Shown here: positions 25,869 to 34,424 of the stretch, in pieces | Layout of the letters: every line of letters starts with the position of its first letter | How positions within the stretch are numbered: position 1 is the first letter of the stretch | Origin: Rhodospirillales bacterium | Lineage (GTDB): Bacteria > Pseudomonadota > Alphaproteobacteria > Micavibrionales > Micavibrionaceae | DNA: 64,000 bases | Assembly: GCA_020638155.1 (NCBI GenBank) | Contig: JACKJB010000006.1 | Span: 62,001 to 126,000 of the forward strand | Direction: 5' to 3' | Position numbers and translations under genes: made by a program | The notes under the pieces: model-generated | The model's database searches: none | The model's input: only the letters and a program-made list of their open reading frames with translations | What the model was told of the DNA's origin: nothing

Positions 25869-26453
25869 TTAACGGCTGCAGGGCGTGTTGAAAAAAGTTT
25901 CCGGGTTGAGGTCATCATAAGACACATCACGCGTATCCAGCGTATCCAGCGGTAACATCGTTCCACGCAGATGGGCCTGCGCGCCGCATTCCATGCGACA
26001 GGATGCGTCTTCATCCGCATCAAACCAGATCATTTCCTGCTGTTCACTGATATTGACCGCGCAACGTTCCAGCGGATTAGCCGAATCCAGATTACTTTCG
26101 TAACGCCAGCCTTTGTCTGTCTTTTTGGCATTGCCGATGATCCCGCAATGAGCACCGGAAGCAAACCAGTATGACAGGCCGAAATCAAGGCTGCCGTCTT
26201 CTTTCTGGATATAGGTGAAAACATTGTGCGCCTTGGATCCTTGCACACACAGGCCGGCATCGTTCTCGTATGCCGGGGCGGCACAGACATTATCCCGTCC
26301 ACGCGGGACAACGGTTTCAATGCCGTATATTTTACACAGCCGGGCTTTATCGCCGCCTGTCTGCTGGGCATAAGCCGGGATAGAACTAACACCGGCGGAT
26401 ACGCTTAGCATCATCGCAGCCACCAATGCGGTAAAATGTTTCTTGTTTTTCAT
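25869..26453 (-). CDS. Cys-containing exported protein of unknown function
   Basis: A 194-residue protein with a strong signal peptide (ALVAAMMLSVSAGVSSIPAYA). Eight mature cysteines (ARLCKIY, VCAAP, GLCVQG, HCGIIG, RCAVN, SCRMECG, TPCSR) point to a folded periplasmic or secreted domain. No family is recognised. CAGGGGACG precedes the ATG. It lies between two other exported proteins, the unknown at 24958 and the lysozyme at 26651. Confidence 0.7.
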   Translation of the reverse strand: MKNKKHFTALVAAMMLSVSAGVSSIPAYAQQTGGDKARLCKIYGIETVVPRGRDNVCAAPAYENDAGLCVQGSKAHNVFTYIQKEDGSLDFGLSYWFASGAHCGIIGNAKKTDKGWRYESNLDSANPLERCAVNISEQQEMIWFDADEDASCRMECGAQAHLRGTMLPLDTLDTRDVSYDDLNPETFFNTPCSR

Positions 26454-26650
26454 GGGTTCGTCCCCTGCTGTTATCTTTTTCCATGATACCAGAAATCACG
26501 CCCGGCAAACAATCTCTATCCCTGTATTAGGATCACCCTTACATATTAAGTCATTGTTTTAAATAAACTTGTTTTTTAAACACATAAAATTAATCCTTTT
26601 TTACAGCAGGCTATGTTAAAATGATAAAAGTTGTGTATGGGGATTATTTT

Positions 26651-27391
26651 ATGAAGTATGTTTTTCGCCTGTTAGGAATATGCGTTGCTGTTGCTGTTCT
26701 CTACAGTCACTTCTTCACCGCCCCTGCCCAGGCCGCATGCGGCTTTAATTCTATCAATGATTATGTTTGTGACGGCGGAAACGCGACGGCACCGCCCAAC
26801 ACGCCTGCGCCAGGCAGCCCGTTTCCCCCGGGATCATCGCCGATTGTCGGCAATTCACCGCCAACTGTGGTTATACCGCCCGGTATTACGCCTTTTGTCT
26901 GCGATTCATCTGTGAATGCCGGCAATGCTTTTGACAAGTTTCTCGATCATCTGAAGCTGCGCGAAGGGGTGGTAAATTGCGTCTATCGCGATTCGCTGGG
27001 CTATCCGACAGTGGGAGTCGGGCACCTTGTGCTGCCGCAAGACAACCTGACTGTTGGGGATTGCATTACCGATGCGCAGGTTGATGCCTTCCTGCAACAA
27101 GATGCTCAAAATGCATGGAATGCGGCGCAGGCACAGGCATCGGCCGCAGGAGCGAGTAACAACCCATGCTTTGCGATCGCTCTTGGGGCCGTCAATTACC
27201 AGCTGGGAACCGGCTGGCGGACAAAATTCCCCAATACCTGGAAAATGATCGAAGACGGCAAATACTGCGATGCAGCGGCAGCTTTGGAAAACACTCTCTG
27301 GAACAGCCAGACCCCTGTCCGGGTTGATGATTTCCAGCAGGCTCTTTACGATCAGGCTAATGCTGCAGGAACTCCTTGCGGCGGACCTTAA
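26651..27391 (+). CDS. Secreted T4-type (GH24) lysozyme
   Basis: A muramidase predicted to cut peptidoglycan after export. 246 residues from the ATG at 26651 (GGGGA seven bases upstream). Signal peptide ICVAVAVLYSHFFTAPAQA, then a Pro/Gly/Asn-rich linker (about 45-85), then the lysozyme domain. The T4 triad is present with exact T4 spacing: E105 (LREG), D114 (YRDS) and T120 (YPTVGVGH). NYQLGTGWRTKFPNTW and WNSQTPVRV match the T4 C-terminal lobe. There is no holin or phage gene nearby, so it is a cellular gene, for wall remodelling or attack on other cells. Confidence 0.9.
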   Translation: MKYVFRLLGICVAVAVLYSHFFTAPAQAACGFNSINDYVCDGGNATAPPNTPAPGSPFPPGSSPIVGNSPPTVVIPPGITPFVCDSSVNAGNAFDKFLDHLKLREGVVNCVYRDSLGYPTVGVGHLVLPQDNLTVGDCITDAQVDAFLQQDAQNAWNAAQAQASAAGASNNPCFAIALGAVNYQLGTGWRTKFPNTWKMIEDGKYCDAAAALENTLWNSQTPVRVDDFQQALYDQANAAGTPCGGP

Positions 27392-27421
27392 CGATCCCAA
27401 AGCCAGATAATCCAAAGATAC

Positions 27422-27457
27422 AAAAACCCCGGCCTCTCCTGCACGAAAGACCGGGGT
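27422..27457 (-). terminator. Rho-independent terminator of the phasin gene
   Basis: Read on the minus strand, ACCCCGG pairs with CCGGGGT across an 18-base loop and is followed by five T residues. It sits about 60 bases past the phasin stop, between the phasin and lysozyme 3' ends. Confidence 0.7.
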
Positions 27458-27517
27458 CATTGTCATGTCGGGATATGATCCCAAACAAACTGTAACGCGG
27501 ATGCGCTTAAATTTCTA

Positions 27518-28054
27518 TTAAGCGGCGAGAGATTCGCCGGCTTTTTTCACCGTTTTGCTGAACTGGTCGTTGATCGGCTCAAACGCGTCGGTGGCGATTT
27601 TGATGGTCAGTTCGGACAGCTTGGTGCCGGTCGCCATGAAATCATCGAAATTCTGCTGGACCCATTTGTTCTGGGTTTCGGCAAATTCATTGATCGTCTT
27701 GCAGCTCAGCAGCGCTTTGACAGCCTGGTTGTTGCGCTCTGCCGCCGACTGTGCCAGATCGACATAGGTTTTGGTAAAATCTTCAAACCCTTTCATGAAC
27801 AGGTTGCCGGATTCGATCAGGGCTTCGACCTGTTCCTTGCCGTTTTTGGCGGCGTCCTGGGACAGTTTTTCAAATTTGGATTTATTCTGGGTCATCATCA
27901 TCTCCGTGATTGGTTGTGACTGGTTTGCCGGGGACGGCTTTTTAGCAGCAGCCGTCTTTTTACGGGCTGTTGTGGCTTTTGTTGTCTTGCGGGCCGCCGG
28001 TTTCCGGACGGCTGCTTTTTTAACAGCTTTTTTCTTTACTACTTTCTTTGCCAT
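27518..28054 (-). CDS. Phasin with a basic histone-H1-like N-terminus
   Basis: A polyhydroxyalkanoate-granule protein. 178 residues from the ATG at 28054 (AAAGGA upstream). Residues 1-45 are a Lys/Ala/Arg/Pro/Thr repeat region (KKAVKKAAVRKPAARK), like H1 or AlgP tails. Residues about 55-178 form the helical phasin_2 domain (EQVEALIESGNLFMKGFEDF, TYVDLAQSAAERNNQAVKALL). The basic tail suggests DNA or polyphosphate contact, as described for PhaM/PhaF-type phasins. No PHA synthase gene is in the window. Confidence 0.88.
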   Translation of the reverse strand: MAKKVVKKKAVKKAAVRKPAARKTTKATTARKKTAAAKKPSPANQSQPITEMMMTQNKSKFEKLSQDAAKNGKEQVEALIESGNLFMKGFEDFTKTYVDLAQSAAERNNQAVKALLSCKTINEFAETQNKWVQQNFDDFMATGTKLSELTIKIATDAFEPINDQFSKTVKKAGESLAA

Positions 28055-28266
28055 GGGTCGCAATCCTTTGTCTTTTTCTTTGCTTTTTCCTTATGATAAG
28101 GAAAATATTGCGGTGCACAATAACAATCTAACATGCATCCACAGGCAAATCAAGATCTATTTTGTGCAGCGCAGCATAAATTATATCCCGGTACCCTTGA
28201 CATCCGGCGGGTTTTTGCCCAGCATTTCCTCATAAAATTATAAATATAAAAAGAAGAACAGGGACT

Positions 28267-29289
28267 TTGAAGAATACAAAGCTAAAAAGAGCAGCCGCCG
28301 CGCTGGGTCTTGGCTTTTTACTCGCTGCCACCCCAGCCGCCGCAGACTATGACTATGCTGCGCGCAACAGCGAACCGTCGAGTTGCAAGATCGGCGGGAA
28401 GGTTTTTGCCCCCGAATCCGCTTCCATTGTCATTGATGCGCAAAACGGATCGATTCTCGCCGGGGAGCATATCGATTCCCTGCGCCATCCCGCCTCTATG
28501 ACCAAAATGATGACGGCAGCGCTTATTTTCGATGCCCTTCGTGACGGAAGACTGAAGCTGGACGACAAAATCACGGTTACAATTTCCAAAGATATGCTGG
28601 CTACGCGCGGCAACAGCCGCAGCACCTGGCTTTATACGGGAGAAAAAGTTACCGTCGAAGAAGCGCTTCTGGCAATTACCGTTGCCTCGGCCAACAACGT
28701 ATCCGTCATGATGGCAGAGAAAATAGCCGGCAGCGAAGTTGAATTCGTCAAGCTGATGAATGAAAAAGCCAAAAAAATCGGTATGGGCAAAACGGTCTTC
28801 AAAAACTCAACGGGCCTGCCGGATAAAGACCAGGTCTCCACGGCGCGCGACATGGCCAAGCTGGCGCTGCATATCTATAAAACCTATCCTGAATATTATC
28901 ATATTTTTTCGGCACCCAAGGCCGAGTTCGGGTCCTGGCGCGGAAAAAGGGCCAAACACAACCACAATGCCATGGCGGTGAATAATCAGGATATTGACGG
29001 GCTGAAAACAGGTTTTATCTGCGATTCAGGCTATAATCTTGCCGCCTCCGCCGTTGACGGCAAATACCGGGCCATCAGCATCGTCTTCGGCGGACGGACG
29101 CCGTATTTGCGCAACCAGCAGACCGCAAAACTTCTGCAGGAAGGGCTTTCACAGATCCATGCCCGCGCGACCGGGAACAGTGCCGTTGCCACCCTCGGCC
29201 TCGGTTATATCCGCGATGATGAGACAACGGATGTCGCCAACCTGAAAAACAGGCTGAATGACGGCATCATCAAGCCGCCGCTTCTATAA
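28267..29289 (+). CDS. D-alanyl-D-alanine carboxypeptidase (S11)
   Basis: A periplasmic penicillin-binding protein trimming the terminal D-Ala of peptidoglycan stem peptides. Signal sequence AAALGLGFLLAATPAAA. Motifs are SxxK in HPASMTKMM, SxN in VASANNVS and KTG in GLKTGFICDSGYN. It is 340 residues, shorter than E. coli DacA and without its usual C-terminal amphipathic anchor. The TTG start at 28267 is the only strong candidate; GAACAGGGA lies close upstream. It is followed by a second S11 gene. Confidence 0.92.
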   Translation: MKNTKLKRAAAALGLGFLLAATPAAADYDYAARNSEPSSCKIGGKVFAPESASIVIDAQNGSILAGEHIDSLRHPASMTKMMTAALIFDALRDGRLKLDDKITVTISKDMLATRGNSRSTWLYTGEKVTVEEALLAITVASANNVSVMMAEKIAGSEVEFVKLMNEKAKKIGMGKTVFKNSTGLPDKDQVSTARDMAKLALHIYKTYPEYYHIFSAPKAEFGSWRGKRAKHNHNAMAVNNQDIDGLKTGFICDSGYNLAASAVDGKYRAISIVFGGRTPYLRNQQTAKLLQEGLSQIHARATGNSAVATLGLGYIRDDETTDVANLKNRLNDGIIKPPLL

Positions 29290-29445
29290 TTACCCCTCTG
29301 TAAAAATTAAAATCAGCAGCCTAGCCCCATGGACTTCGGCCGCAAAAATCAGTATCATTATAAGATAAAGAAAGTCAGACAAACTGGCTGGTTCATCACG
29401 GTTTTTATCTTGGTTTCGGATTTTAAAGTAAGAATAGGTCGCTCA

Positions 29446-30786
29446 ATGCGCTTTTCCCGTATGTTCATGGTTTTCATCGCCGCGGCGGCGCTGGCCCTGA
29501 CAGGCTTATCCAGCCCGGCAGCTTATGCCAAGGGTAATCCGCGCTATGCGTCGATCGTCATGGACGCCGATACCGGAATGATCGTTTATGAACGTTATGC
29601 GGACAAAAAGCTTCACCCGGCCTCGCTTGCTAAAATCATGACCCTGCTGATGACGTTTGAAGCGATCGAACAGGGAAAACTGTCTTTACGCGACCGGGTT
29701 GTAATCTCACGCCACGCCCACAGCATGATTCCCAGTAAGCTTGACCTGGCCCCCGGTTCTTCGATCCGGGTGGAAGATGCTATCTATGCGCTGGTAACCA
29801 AATCCGCCAATGATGTTGCTGTCGCGCTGGCGGAAAAAATCGGCGGTACCGAAAGCGGCTTCGCGCTGGCCATGACCCGCAAAGCCCACCAGATCGGGAT
29901 GCGCAGCACCACATTCCGCAATGCCTCCGGCCTGCATGACCCCCGCCAGATTACAACAGCCCGGGATATGGCGCGGCTCGGACAATATATATTGCGCGCC
30001 TATCCGCAATATTATCACTATTTCTCGACCCGGAATTTCACTTATCGCGGCAAGACCTACCGCAACCATAACCGCCTGATGGAATCCTATAGCGGGATGG
30101 ACGGGTTTAAGACCGGTTATATCGCCGCTTCCGGCTTTAACCTTGTCGCCTCGGCCAAGCGCGATAACCGCCGCCTGATCGGGGTTGTTTTCGGCGGGCG
30201 GACATCCAATTCGCGCAATGCGCATATGAAAAAAATTCTGGATGACGGTTTTGCCCGGCTGGAAAACATCGCCGTTGCCCGCGCCGTTCCTGTACCAGAA
30301 AGAAAACCGGAAGGCCTGACACAGCTGGCATCGATACAACCTGCTGCCGGTGTCGAAGATATGGGGGACTGGGCCGAGCTGAACCCGATGCTGCAAAACA
30401 CCGCGTTCCGGGAGCTGATCGGCGAGGGCGATTATGATCCGGCCGAAACCAAACGGTTCGAAACCGGCCTTCTGGCCATCGCCGCCGTGAAGGGCGTCTA
30501 CGCCCCACAACCTGCGCAGACAGCGGCGCTCTCCCGCAAAAAAACCGGTGACTGGTCGATCCAGGTCGGCGCGTTTGAAAGCCGGGTTAGAACAGAAAAT
30601 GTGATCCGCACAGCGCAGCAGGCCCTGCCTGCCGCCTTAAGCGGCAGCAACCCGATTATCGTGCCGATGAAAACCCAGAAAGGCTGGATCTTCCGCGGAC
30701 GTCTCAATGGCTTTACCCGCGATGAAGCGCTGGCTGCCTGCAATATCCTCAAGGACTGCCTGCCGGTTTCCCCGCAGGCCCATTAA
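29446..30786 (+). CDS. D-alanyl-D-alanine carboxypeptidase with SPOR domain
   Basis: A 446-residue exported S11 enzyme from the ATG at 29446 (TAGG upstream; the longer frame to 29329 is not supported). Signal peptide FIAAAALALTGLSSPAAYA. Motifs are SLAK (HPASLAKIM), SAN (TKSANDVAVA) and KTG (DGFKTGYIAASGFN). A linker precedes a C-terminal SPOR domain (DWSIQVGAFESRVRTENV to RDEALAACNILK, about 370-440). SPOR domains bind denuded septal glycan, so this copy should act at the division site, unlike the upstream paralogue. Confidence 0.92.
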   Translation: MRFSRMFMVFIAAAALALTGLSSPAAYAKGNPRYASIVMDADTGMIVYERYADKKLHPASLAKIMTLLMTFEAIEQGKLSLRDRVVISRHAHSMIPSKLDLAPGSSIRVEDAIYALVTKSANDVAVALAEKIGGTESGFALAMTRKAHQIGMRSTTFRNASGLHDPRQITTARDMARLGQYILRAYPQYYHYFSTRNFTYRGKTYRNHNRLMESYSGMDGFKTGYIAASGFNLVASAKRDNRRLIGVVFGGRTSNSRNAHMKKILDDGFARLENIAVARAVPVPERKPEGLTQLASIQPAAGVEDMGDWAELNPMLQNTAFRELIGEGDYDPAETKRFETGLLAIAAVKGVYAPQPAQTAALSRKKTGDWSIQVGAFESRVRTENVIRTAQQALPAALSGSNPIIVPMKTQKGWIFRGRLNGFTRDEALAACNILKDCLPVSPQAH

Positions 30787-30801
30787 GGAACGGTGGTCAC
30801 C

Positions 30802-31509
30802 ATGCGCCGCCCCGCTGCCAGCCCTGATCTTTCTTCCGGACGATCCAGCGAATCTGGCAATGTTTTCTTCTTTATCCTGCTGGCCGTCGCCTTAATTGGC
30901 ATGGTTACCGTGGCCATTCGCGATAACGGCGGCGGCGGTAACATCGACAATGAAACCCTTGTGATTAACGCCTCGCAGGTGCGTCAGTATGTCAACGATA
31001 TTGAGCGCGGCATTACCTTCATCATGCAGGACGGGGCCAGCGAGAGCGATATCCGATTCGCCAATACCGTCAACGCCGATTACGGTACGATCACCGATAC
31101 GCCGACCCGGCAGGTTTTCCACGAGCTGGGCGGGGCCGCGGAATACCGCCTGCCTCTCAGTACAGTCAGTGGTGCCACCCAGTGGGAATTTTACGGACAT
31201 ACCCATATGCCCGGCGTCGGGACGGGGAATGCCGAACTGATCGCCGTCCTGCCCGATGTCACACCGGATTTTTGCCGCAAGATTAACGATATGAACGGCT
31301 ATGACCCAGCCACCCAGCCGCTCGATAATACCGGCAGTGAATGCGTGAATGCCGGGGCGGGATTCCGTTTCACCAGCGCCCGGCAATTTACCGCCGCCGG
31401 ATCGGTCGATACCACCAACGAAGCCACCTTTACCGTACAGCCCGCCATGGAAGGCTGCGTACAATGCGGCACGAGCTATCATTTCTTTCATGTGCTGATG
31501 GCGCGGTAA
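30802..31509 (+). CDS. Pilin-like membrane-anchored protein, paralogue 2
   Basis: A 235-residue protein from the ATG at 30802, with AAGGAA 11 bases upstream. A polar leader (SSGRSSESGN) runs into one hydrophobic helix (VFFFILLAVALIGMVTVAI), then an exported domain with six or more Cys/Gly clusters (PDFCRK, SECVNAG, EGCVQCG). It is clearly related to the gene at 18706 in the leader, the QYVNDIERGITFIMQDG block and the C-terminal FFHVLMAR. The prepilin-type glutamate is absent. It lies 15 bases after the SPOR carboxypeptidase stop. Confidence 0.75.
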   Translation: MRRPAASPDLSSGRSSESGNVFFFILLAVALIGMVTVAIRDNGGGGNIDNETLVINASQVRQYVNDIERGITFIMQDGASESDIRFANTVNADYGTITDTPTRQVFHELGGAAEYRLPLSTVSGATQWEFYGHTHMPGVGTGNAELIAVLPDVTPDFCRKINDMNGYDPATQPLDNTGSECVNAGAGFRFTSARQFTAAGSVDTTNEATFTVQPAMEGCVQCGTSYHFFHVLMAR

Positions 31510-31591
31510 GGGCCGCCTTTCCCCAGACCCAAAGAGCAAGACCGGGGAGACGTTCTCTTATATACAGGCTATAGACAGGGGTTATCCGCTC

Positions 31592-32293
31592 TTATTCAAC
31601 AGGCAGGATCGGCATTGGCGCGCCAGGCTCGGCCGGTTCCGGCGGTGGTGCCAGGACCGGGGCAGAAGCCGGGATCGTCGTCGCCACAGGTGCGTCCGCC
31701 CCGAGATCATACATACCGCTTTGTTCGATCAGCGGCCCGTCCTGTCCCATCAATGTGACCGTGACCATGGCCCGGCCGGTCGTCCCCATGCCTTTGGCTG
31801 AATAATGCAGCGCATACGGTCCAACGCCCGGTGCCGGCGCAAGATTCAGTCCCTGATCCGTCAACGCCATACGCAGGGCTTTTTCAAGTCCCAGTTCCTG
31901 ATTGGTCGCAGCAGGCTGTACATAAACCGGTTCAGTCGGACGGCCAAACTGGTCCGTTATCCGGCGGACAAGATCGGCAGCCGCATAATCCCATGACCCG
32001 CCGGCAGGGACCGACATCATCATATCCGCATTATCCATCACCGGTGCCATCGACATTTTTTTCTGGTCGTCTTCGCACTGCTTTTCGGTCGATTGCGGTA
32101 CGCCCATATGGTCGATTTTTTTGAATACAGGTTCAGGGCCCGGCGGTGTTTTATAAATCTTGTCGTGATATTTATACCCGGTCGGCATCGGGAACGGCCC
32201 AAAATCTGAATGGCATGCCGCCGTCAACAGCAGGGGCGCCCCCAGCAACATGACACGGACCAATTTGATAAACTCTTTTTTTCGCGCTGACAT
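31592..32293 (-). CDS. Probable lipoprotein of unknown function
   Basis: A 233-residue protein with an N-terminal hydrophobic stretch ending in LLLTAAC (lipobox-like, Cys27), so probably lipid-anchored. The middle has a Gly/Met-rich section (MDNADMMMSVPAGG) and a region with alternating strand pattern (YALHYSAKGMGTTGRAMVTVTLMG). The C-terminal 40 residues are Pro/Ala-rich. No family I can name. The lipobox -3 position is Thr, which weakens the call slightly. Confidence 0.65.
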   Translation of the reverse strand: MSARKKEFIKLVRVMLLGAPLLLTAACHSDFGPFPMPTGYKYHDKIYKTPPGPEPVFKKIDHMGVPQSTEKQCEDDQKKMSMAPVMDNADMMMSVPAGGSWDYAAADLVRRITDQFGRPTEPVYVQPAATNQELGLEKALRMALTDQGLNLAPAPGVGPYALHYSAKGMGTTGRAMVTVTLMGQDGPLIEQSGMYDLGADAPVATTIPASAPVLAPPPEPAEPGAPMPILPVE

Positions 32294-32400
32294 CGCTTCA
32301 CCATAAAATTACGATTGAACTAAAAACCGGGATTAAGGGAACCCGAAAAGATTCCGTTTCTTATGCTACCAAGTCTTGGGGATAAAATACAGCCCTGAAT

Positions 32401-32664
32401 TCAACAAAGCACAGGGACTTTGCCAGCGGCGTTTTCCTCCGCCGGGTAAATCGTACGCCGGACGGTGAGAATGCCGTCGTCCGAAAGCGTACAGACATGA
32501 CGTACAGCGCCGCTTTTGCACGGGATCTGGCGTTTTTCAAGCATACCCTCTTTGATCGCCTGGCGCACGGCAGCGCCGCCATAACGGCGGATCAGCTCTT
32601 CTTCGTAAATAACGCTGGACGGTTCGGCGAAATAAGTCTGCAGCAGGTACAAGTCAATCAGCAT
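32401..32664 (-). CDS. Fur-box-controlled small protein of unknown function
   Basis: 87 residues from the ATG at 32664 (GGGGAAGGAAA eight bases upstream). The N-terminal half (LYLLQTYFAEPSSVIYEEELIRRYGGAAVRQ, split here only by reading) looks like a helix-turn-helix or winged-helix segment. It is followed by a small Cys-containing part (IPCKSGAVRHVCTLSDDG). A consensus promoter overlapped by a 17/19 Fur box lies upstream, so expression should rise when iron is low. A regulator or FeoC-like accessory is conceivable; function unproven. Confidence 0.7.
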   Translation of the reverse strand: MLIDLYLLQTYFAEPSSVIYEEELIRRYGGAAVRQAIKEGMLEKRQIPCKSGAVRHVCTLSDDGILTVRRTIYPAEENAAGKVPVLC

Positions 32665-32691
32665 GGCTTGGTTTCCTTCCCCTGTTTCAAT

Positions 32692-32733
32692 GATATTGAT
32701 AATCATTCTCATTTAAAACAAAGTTTTTGTCAA
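32692..32733 (-). promoter_or_regulatory. Promoter overlapped by a Fur box
   Basis: On the minus strand TTGACA (32728-32733), a 17-base spacer and GAGAAT (32705-32710). A 19-base Fur box, GATATTGATAATCATTCTC, covers 32692-32710 and matches the consensus at 17 of 19 positions. It occupies the -10 region and would block RNA polymerase. Confidence 0.8.
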
Positions 32734-32764
32734 GCCTGTGATCTTGCGGGCACGGGACGCTTTG

Positions 32765-34276
32765 CTATCCGGACGTTTTCATTTTTTCGATGGTCGAGGT
32801 CGTGCTGTGGCCTTCATAAAGATTCATCAGCTCTACCCGGCCGCCATAGCTGCCGACGATTTTAGCTTCGGGCAACTGATCGATCGTGTAATCGCCGCCT
32901 TTGAAATAGATGTCGGGCTGGAGCTGTTCCAGCAGCGCACAGGGCGTGTTGTCCCGGCCCGCTTCACTCGCACCGAACAGCACCACCATATCGACCGCCC
33001 CCAGCGCGCCGATCACAGAAGCGCGGGCGCGCTCATCATGCAGCGGGCGCTCCGGCCCTTTGAGAATTTGTACCGAGCGGTCATGATTAAGCGCCAACAC
33101 CAGACGGTCGCATAAATCACGGGCGCGGTTAATATATGTGACATGACCGAAATGCAGGATATCAAAACAGCCATTGGTAAAGCCGACCTTTAAGCCCTGT
33201 GCCTGCCAGCGCCGGACCTGCTGCGCCGCATCGCCCCAATCCAGCAGCGGCGCTTCGCGGGTACGACTCACCGTATCATGGCCCCGTAAAGCCCCGGATA
33301 ATTCATCATTGCGAATGGCGGCCGTACCGACCTTGGCAACGACGATCCCGCCCGCATAATTGGCCAGCATCGCTGCTTCAGTCAGATTAGCACCGGCGGC
33401 AAGGCCTGCGGCAATCGTCGCAATCACCGTATCGCCCGCACCGGACACATCGAACACTTCCAGCGCGGTCGTACGCAAATGCACCGGCGCGGCATCAGCG
33501 CCTTCAAGCACACTCATTCCCTGCTGCGATCTCGTCGCGATGACAGCACCGATCCCCGATTCCGTCAGGACATGGCGCATGGCGGCAGTAATGTCCTCAT
33601 CGGTTTCCGTGGCAGCGCCGGTGCAGGATTCGGCAAGCTCCTTGCGGTTCGGCGTGACCACCGATGCACCGCGATAGACGCTGTAATCCGTTTTCTTGGG
33701 ATCGACCAGCACCGGCACGTTATGGTCTTTGGCCAGCCCAATCAGCGCGGCAATCACATCCTCCGTTAAAACACCCTTGCCGTAATCGGACAGGATCAGC
33801 GCCTGCACATGCGGCATGATGATTTTTGCCTGCGCCAGCAACGCGGTATGAACGGAGTCCGGCACCGCCCCGGCTTTTTCCCGGTCGGCGCGCAATAATT
33901 GCTGGCCCGCCGCGATATAGCGGGTTTTAACGATGGTCGGAACCGCGCCGCTAACCAGCAGCCCTTGCGGATCGGCACCGCAGGATGCGGCAAGCTCACG
34001 GACCTGGCGCCCGGCATCGTCTTCCCCAATGACGGATAAAATATGCGGTTTCACCCCAAGGCCATGCAGGTTCGCAAGGACGTTCCCGGCACCGCCCAGC
34101 ATTTGTGATTCGCGTTTGACCGCCAGTACCGGGACAGGACCTTCCGGTGAAATCCTGCCCGCATCACCGTAAACGAAACGGTCGAGCATAATATCCCCGA
34201 CCACGAGGATCGCACGCTGTTTCATCGTGTCCAAATACCCTGCCAGATGGTCCGGGGTGTGCTGCGCGTCTGTCAT
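32765..34276 (-). CDS. hldE: Bifunctional heptose-7-phosphate kinase / heptose-1-phosphate adenylyltransferase
   Basis: Makes ADP-glycero-manno-heptose for the LPS inner core. 503 residues with two fused parts. A PfkB-type sugar kinase spans about residues 15-320: MLGGAGNVLANL, and the DVSGAGDTVIATIAAGLA motif with the catalytic Asp. A cytidylyltransferase-fold domain spans about 355-500: GFTNGCFDILHFGHV carries the HxGH motif. The fused arrangement is as in E. coli HldE. It implies a heptose-containing LPS. Confidence 0.95.
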   Translation of the reverse strand: MTDAQHTPDHLAGYLDTMKQRAILVVGDIMLDRFVYGDAGRISPEGPVPVLAVKRESQMLGGAGNVLANLHGLGVKPHILSVIGEDDAGRQVRELAASCGADPQGLLVSGAVPTIVKTRYIAAGQQLLRADREKAGAVPDSVHTALLAQAKIIMPHVQALILSDYGKGVLTEDVIAALIGLAKDHNVPVLVDPKKTDYSVYRGASVVTPNRKELAESCTGAATETDEDITAAMRHVLTESGIGAVIATRSQQGMSVLEGADAAPVHLRTTALEVFDVSGAGDTVIATIAAGLAAGANLTEAAMLANYAGGIVVAKVGTAAIRNDELSGALRGHDTVSRTREAPLLDWGDAAQQVRRWQAQGLKVGFTNGCFDILHFGHVTYINRARDLCDRLVLALNHDRSVQILKGPERPLHDERARASVIGALGAVDMVVLFGASEAGRDNTPCALLEQLQPDIYFKGGDYTIDQLPEAKIVGSYGGRVELMNLYEGHSTTSTIEKMKTSG

Positions 34277-34424
34277 CGCTTAAATCCCTAATTTTATGTC
34301 TTTTTTCGCTTCAATCCTGCTTTTTTGCCCGTTTGTTTAGGATTCGTCAATATTTGTCGGGTTTAATAGGGGTACAGTAAGGAAAAACAGCGATTCGGCA
34401 CAGCAGGATTTGAGGGCTACTCCA

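Noticed and set aside
26651..27391. Prophage remnant
   Set aside because: Only the lysozyme is phage-like; it has a signal peptide and no other phage gene is near.
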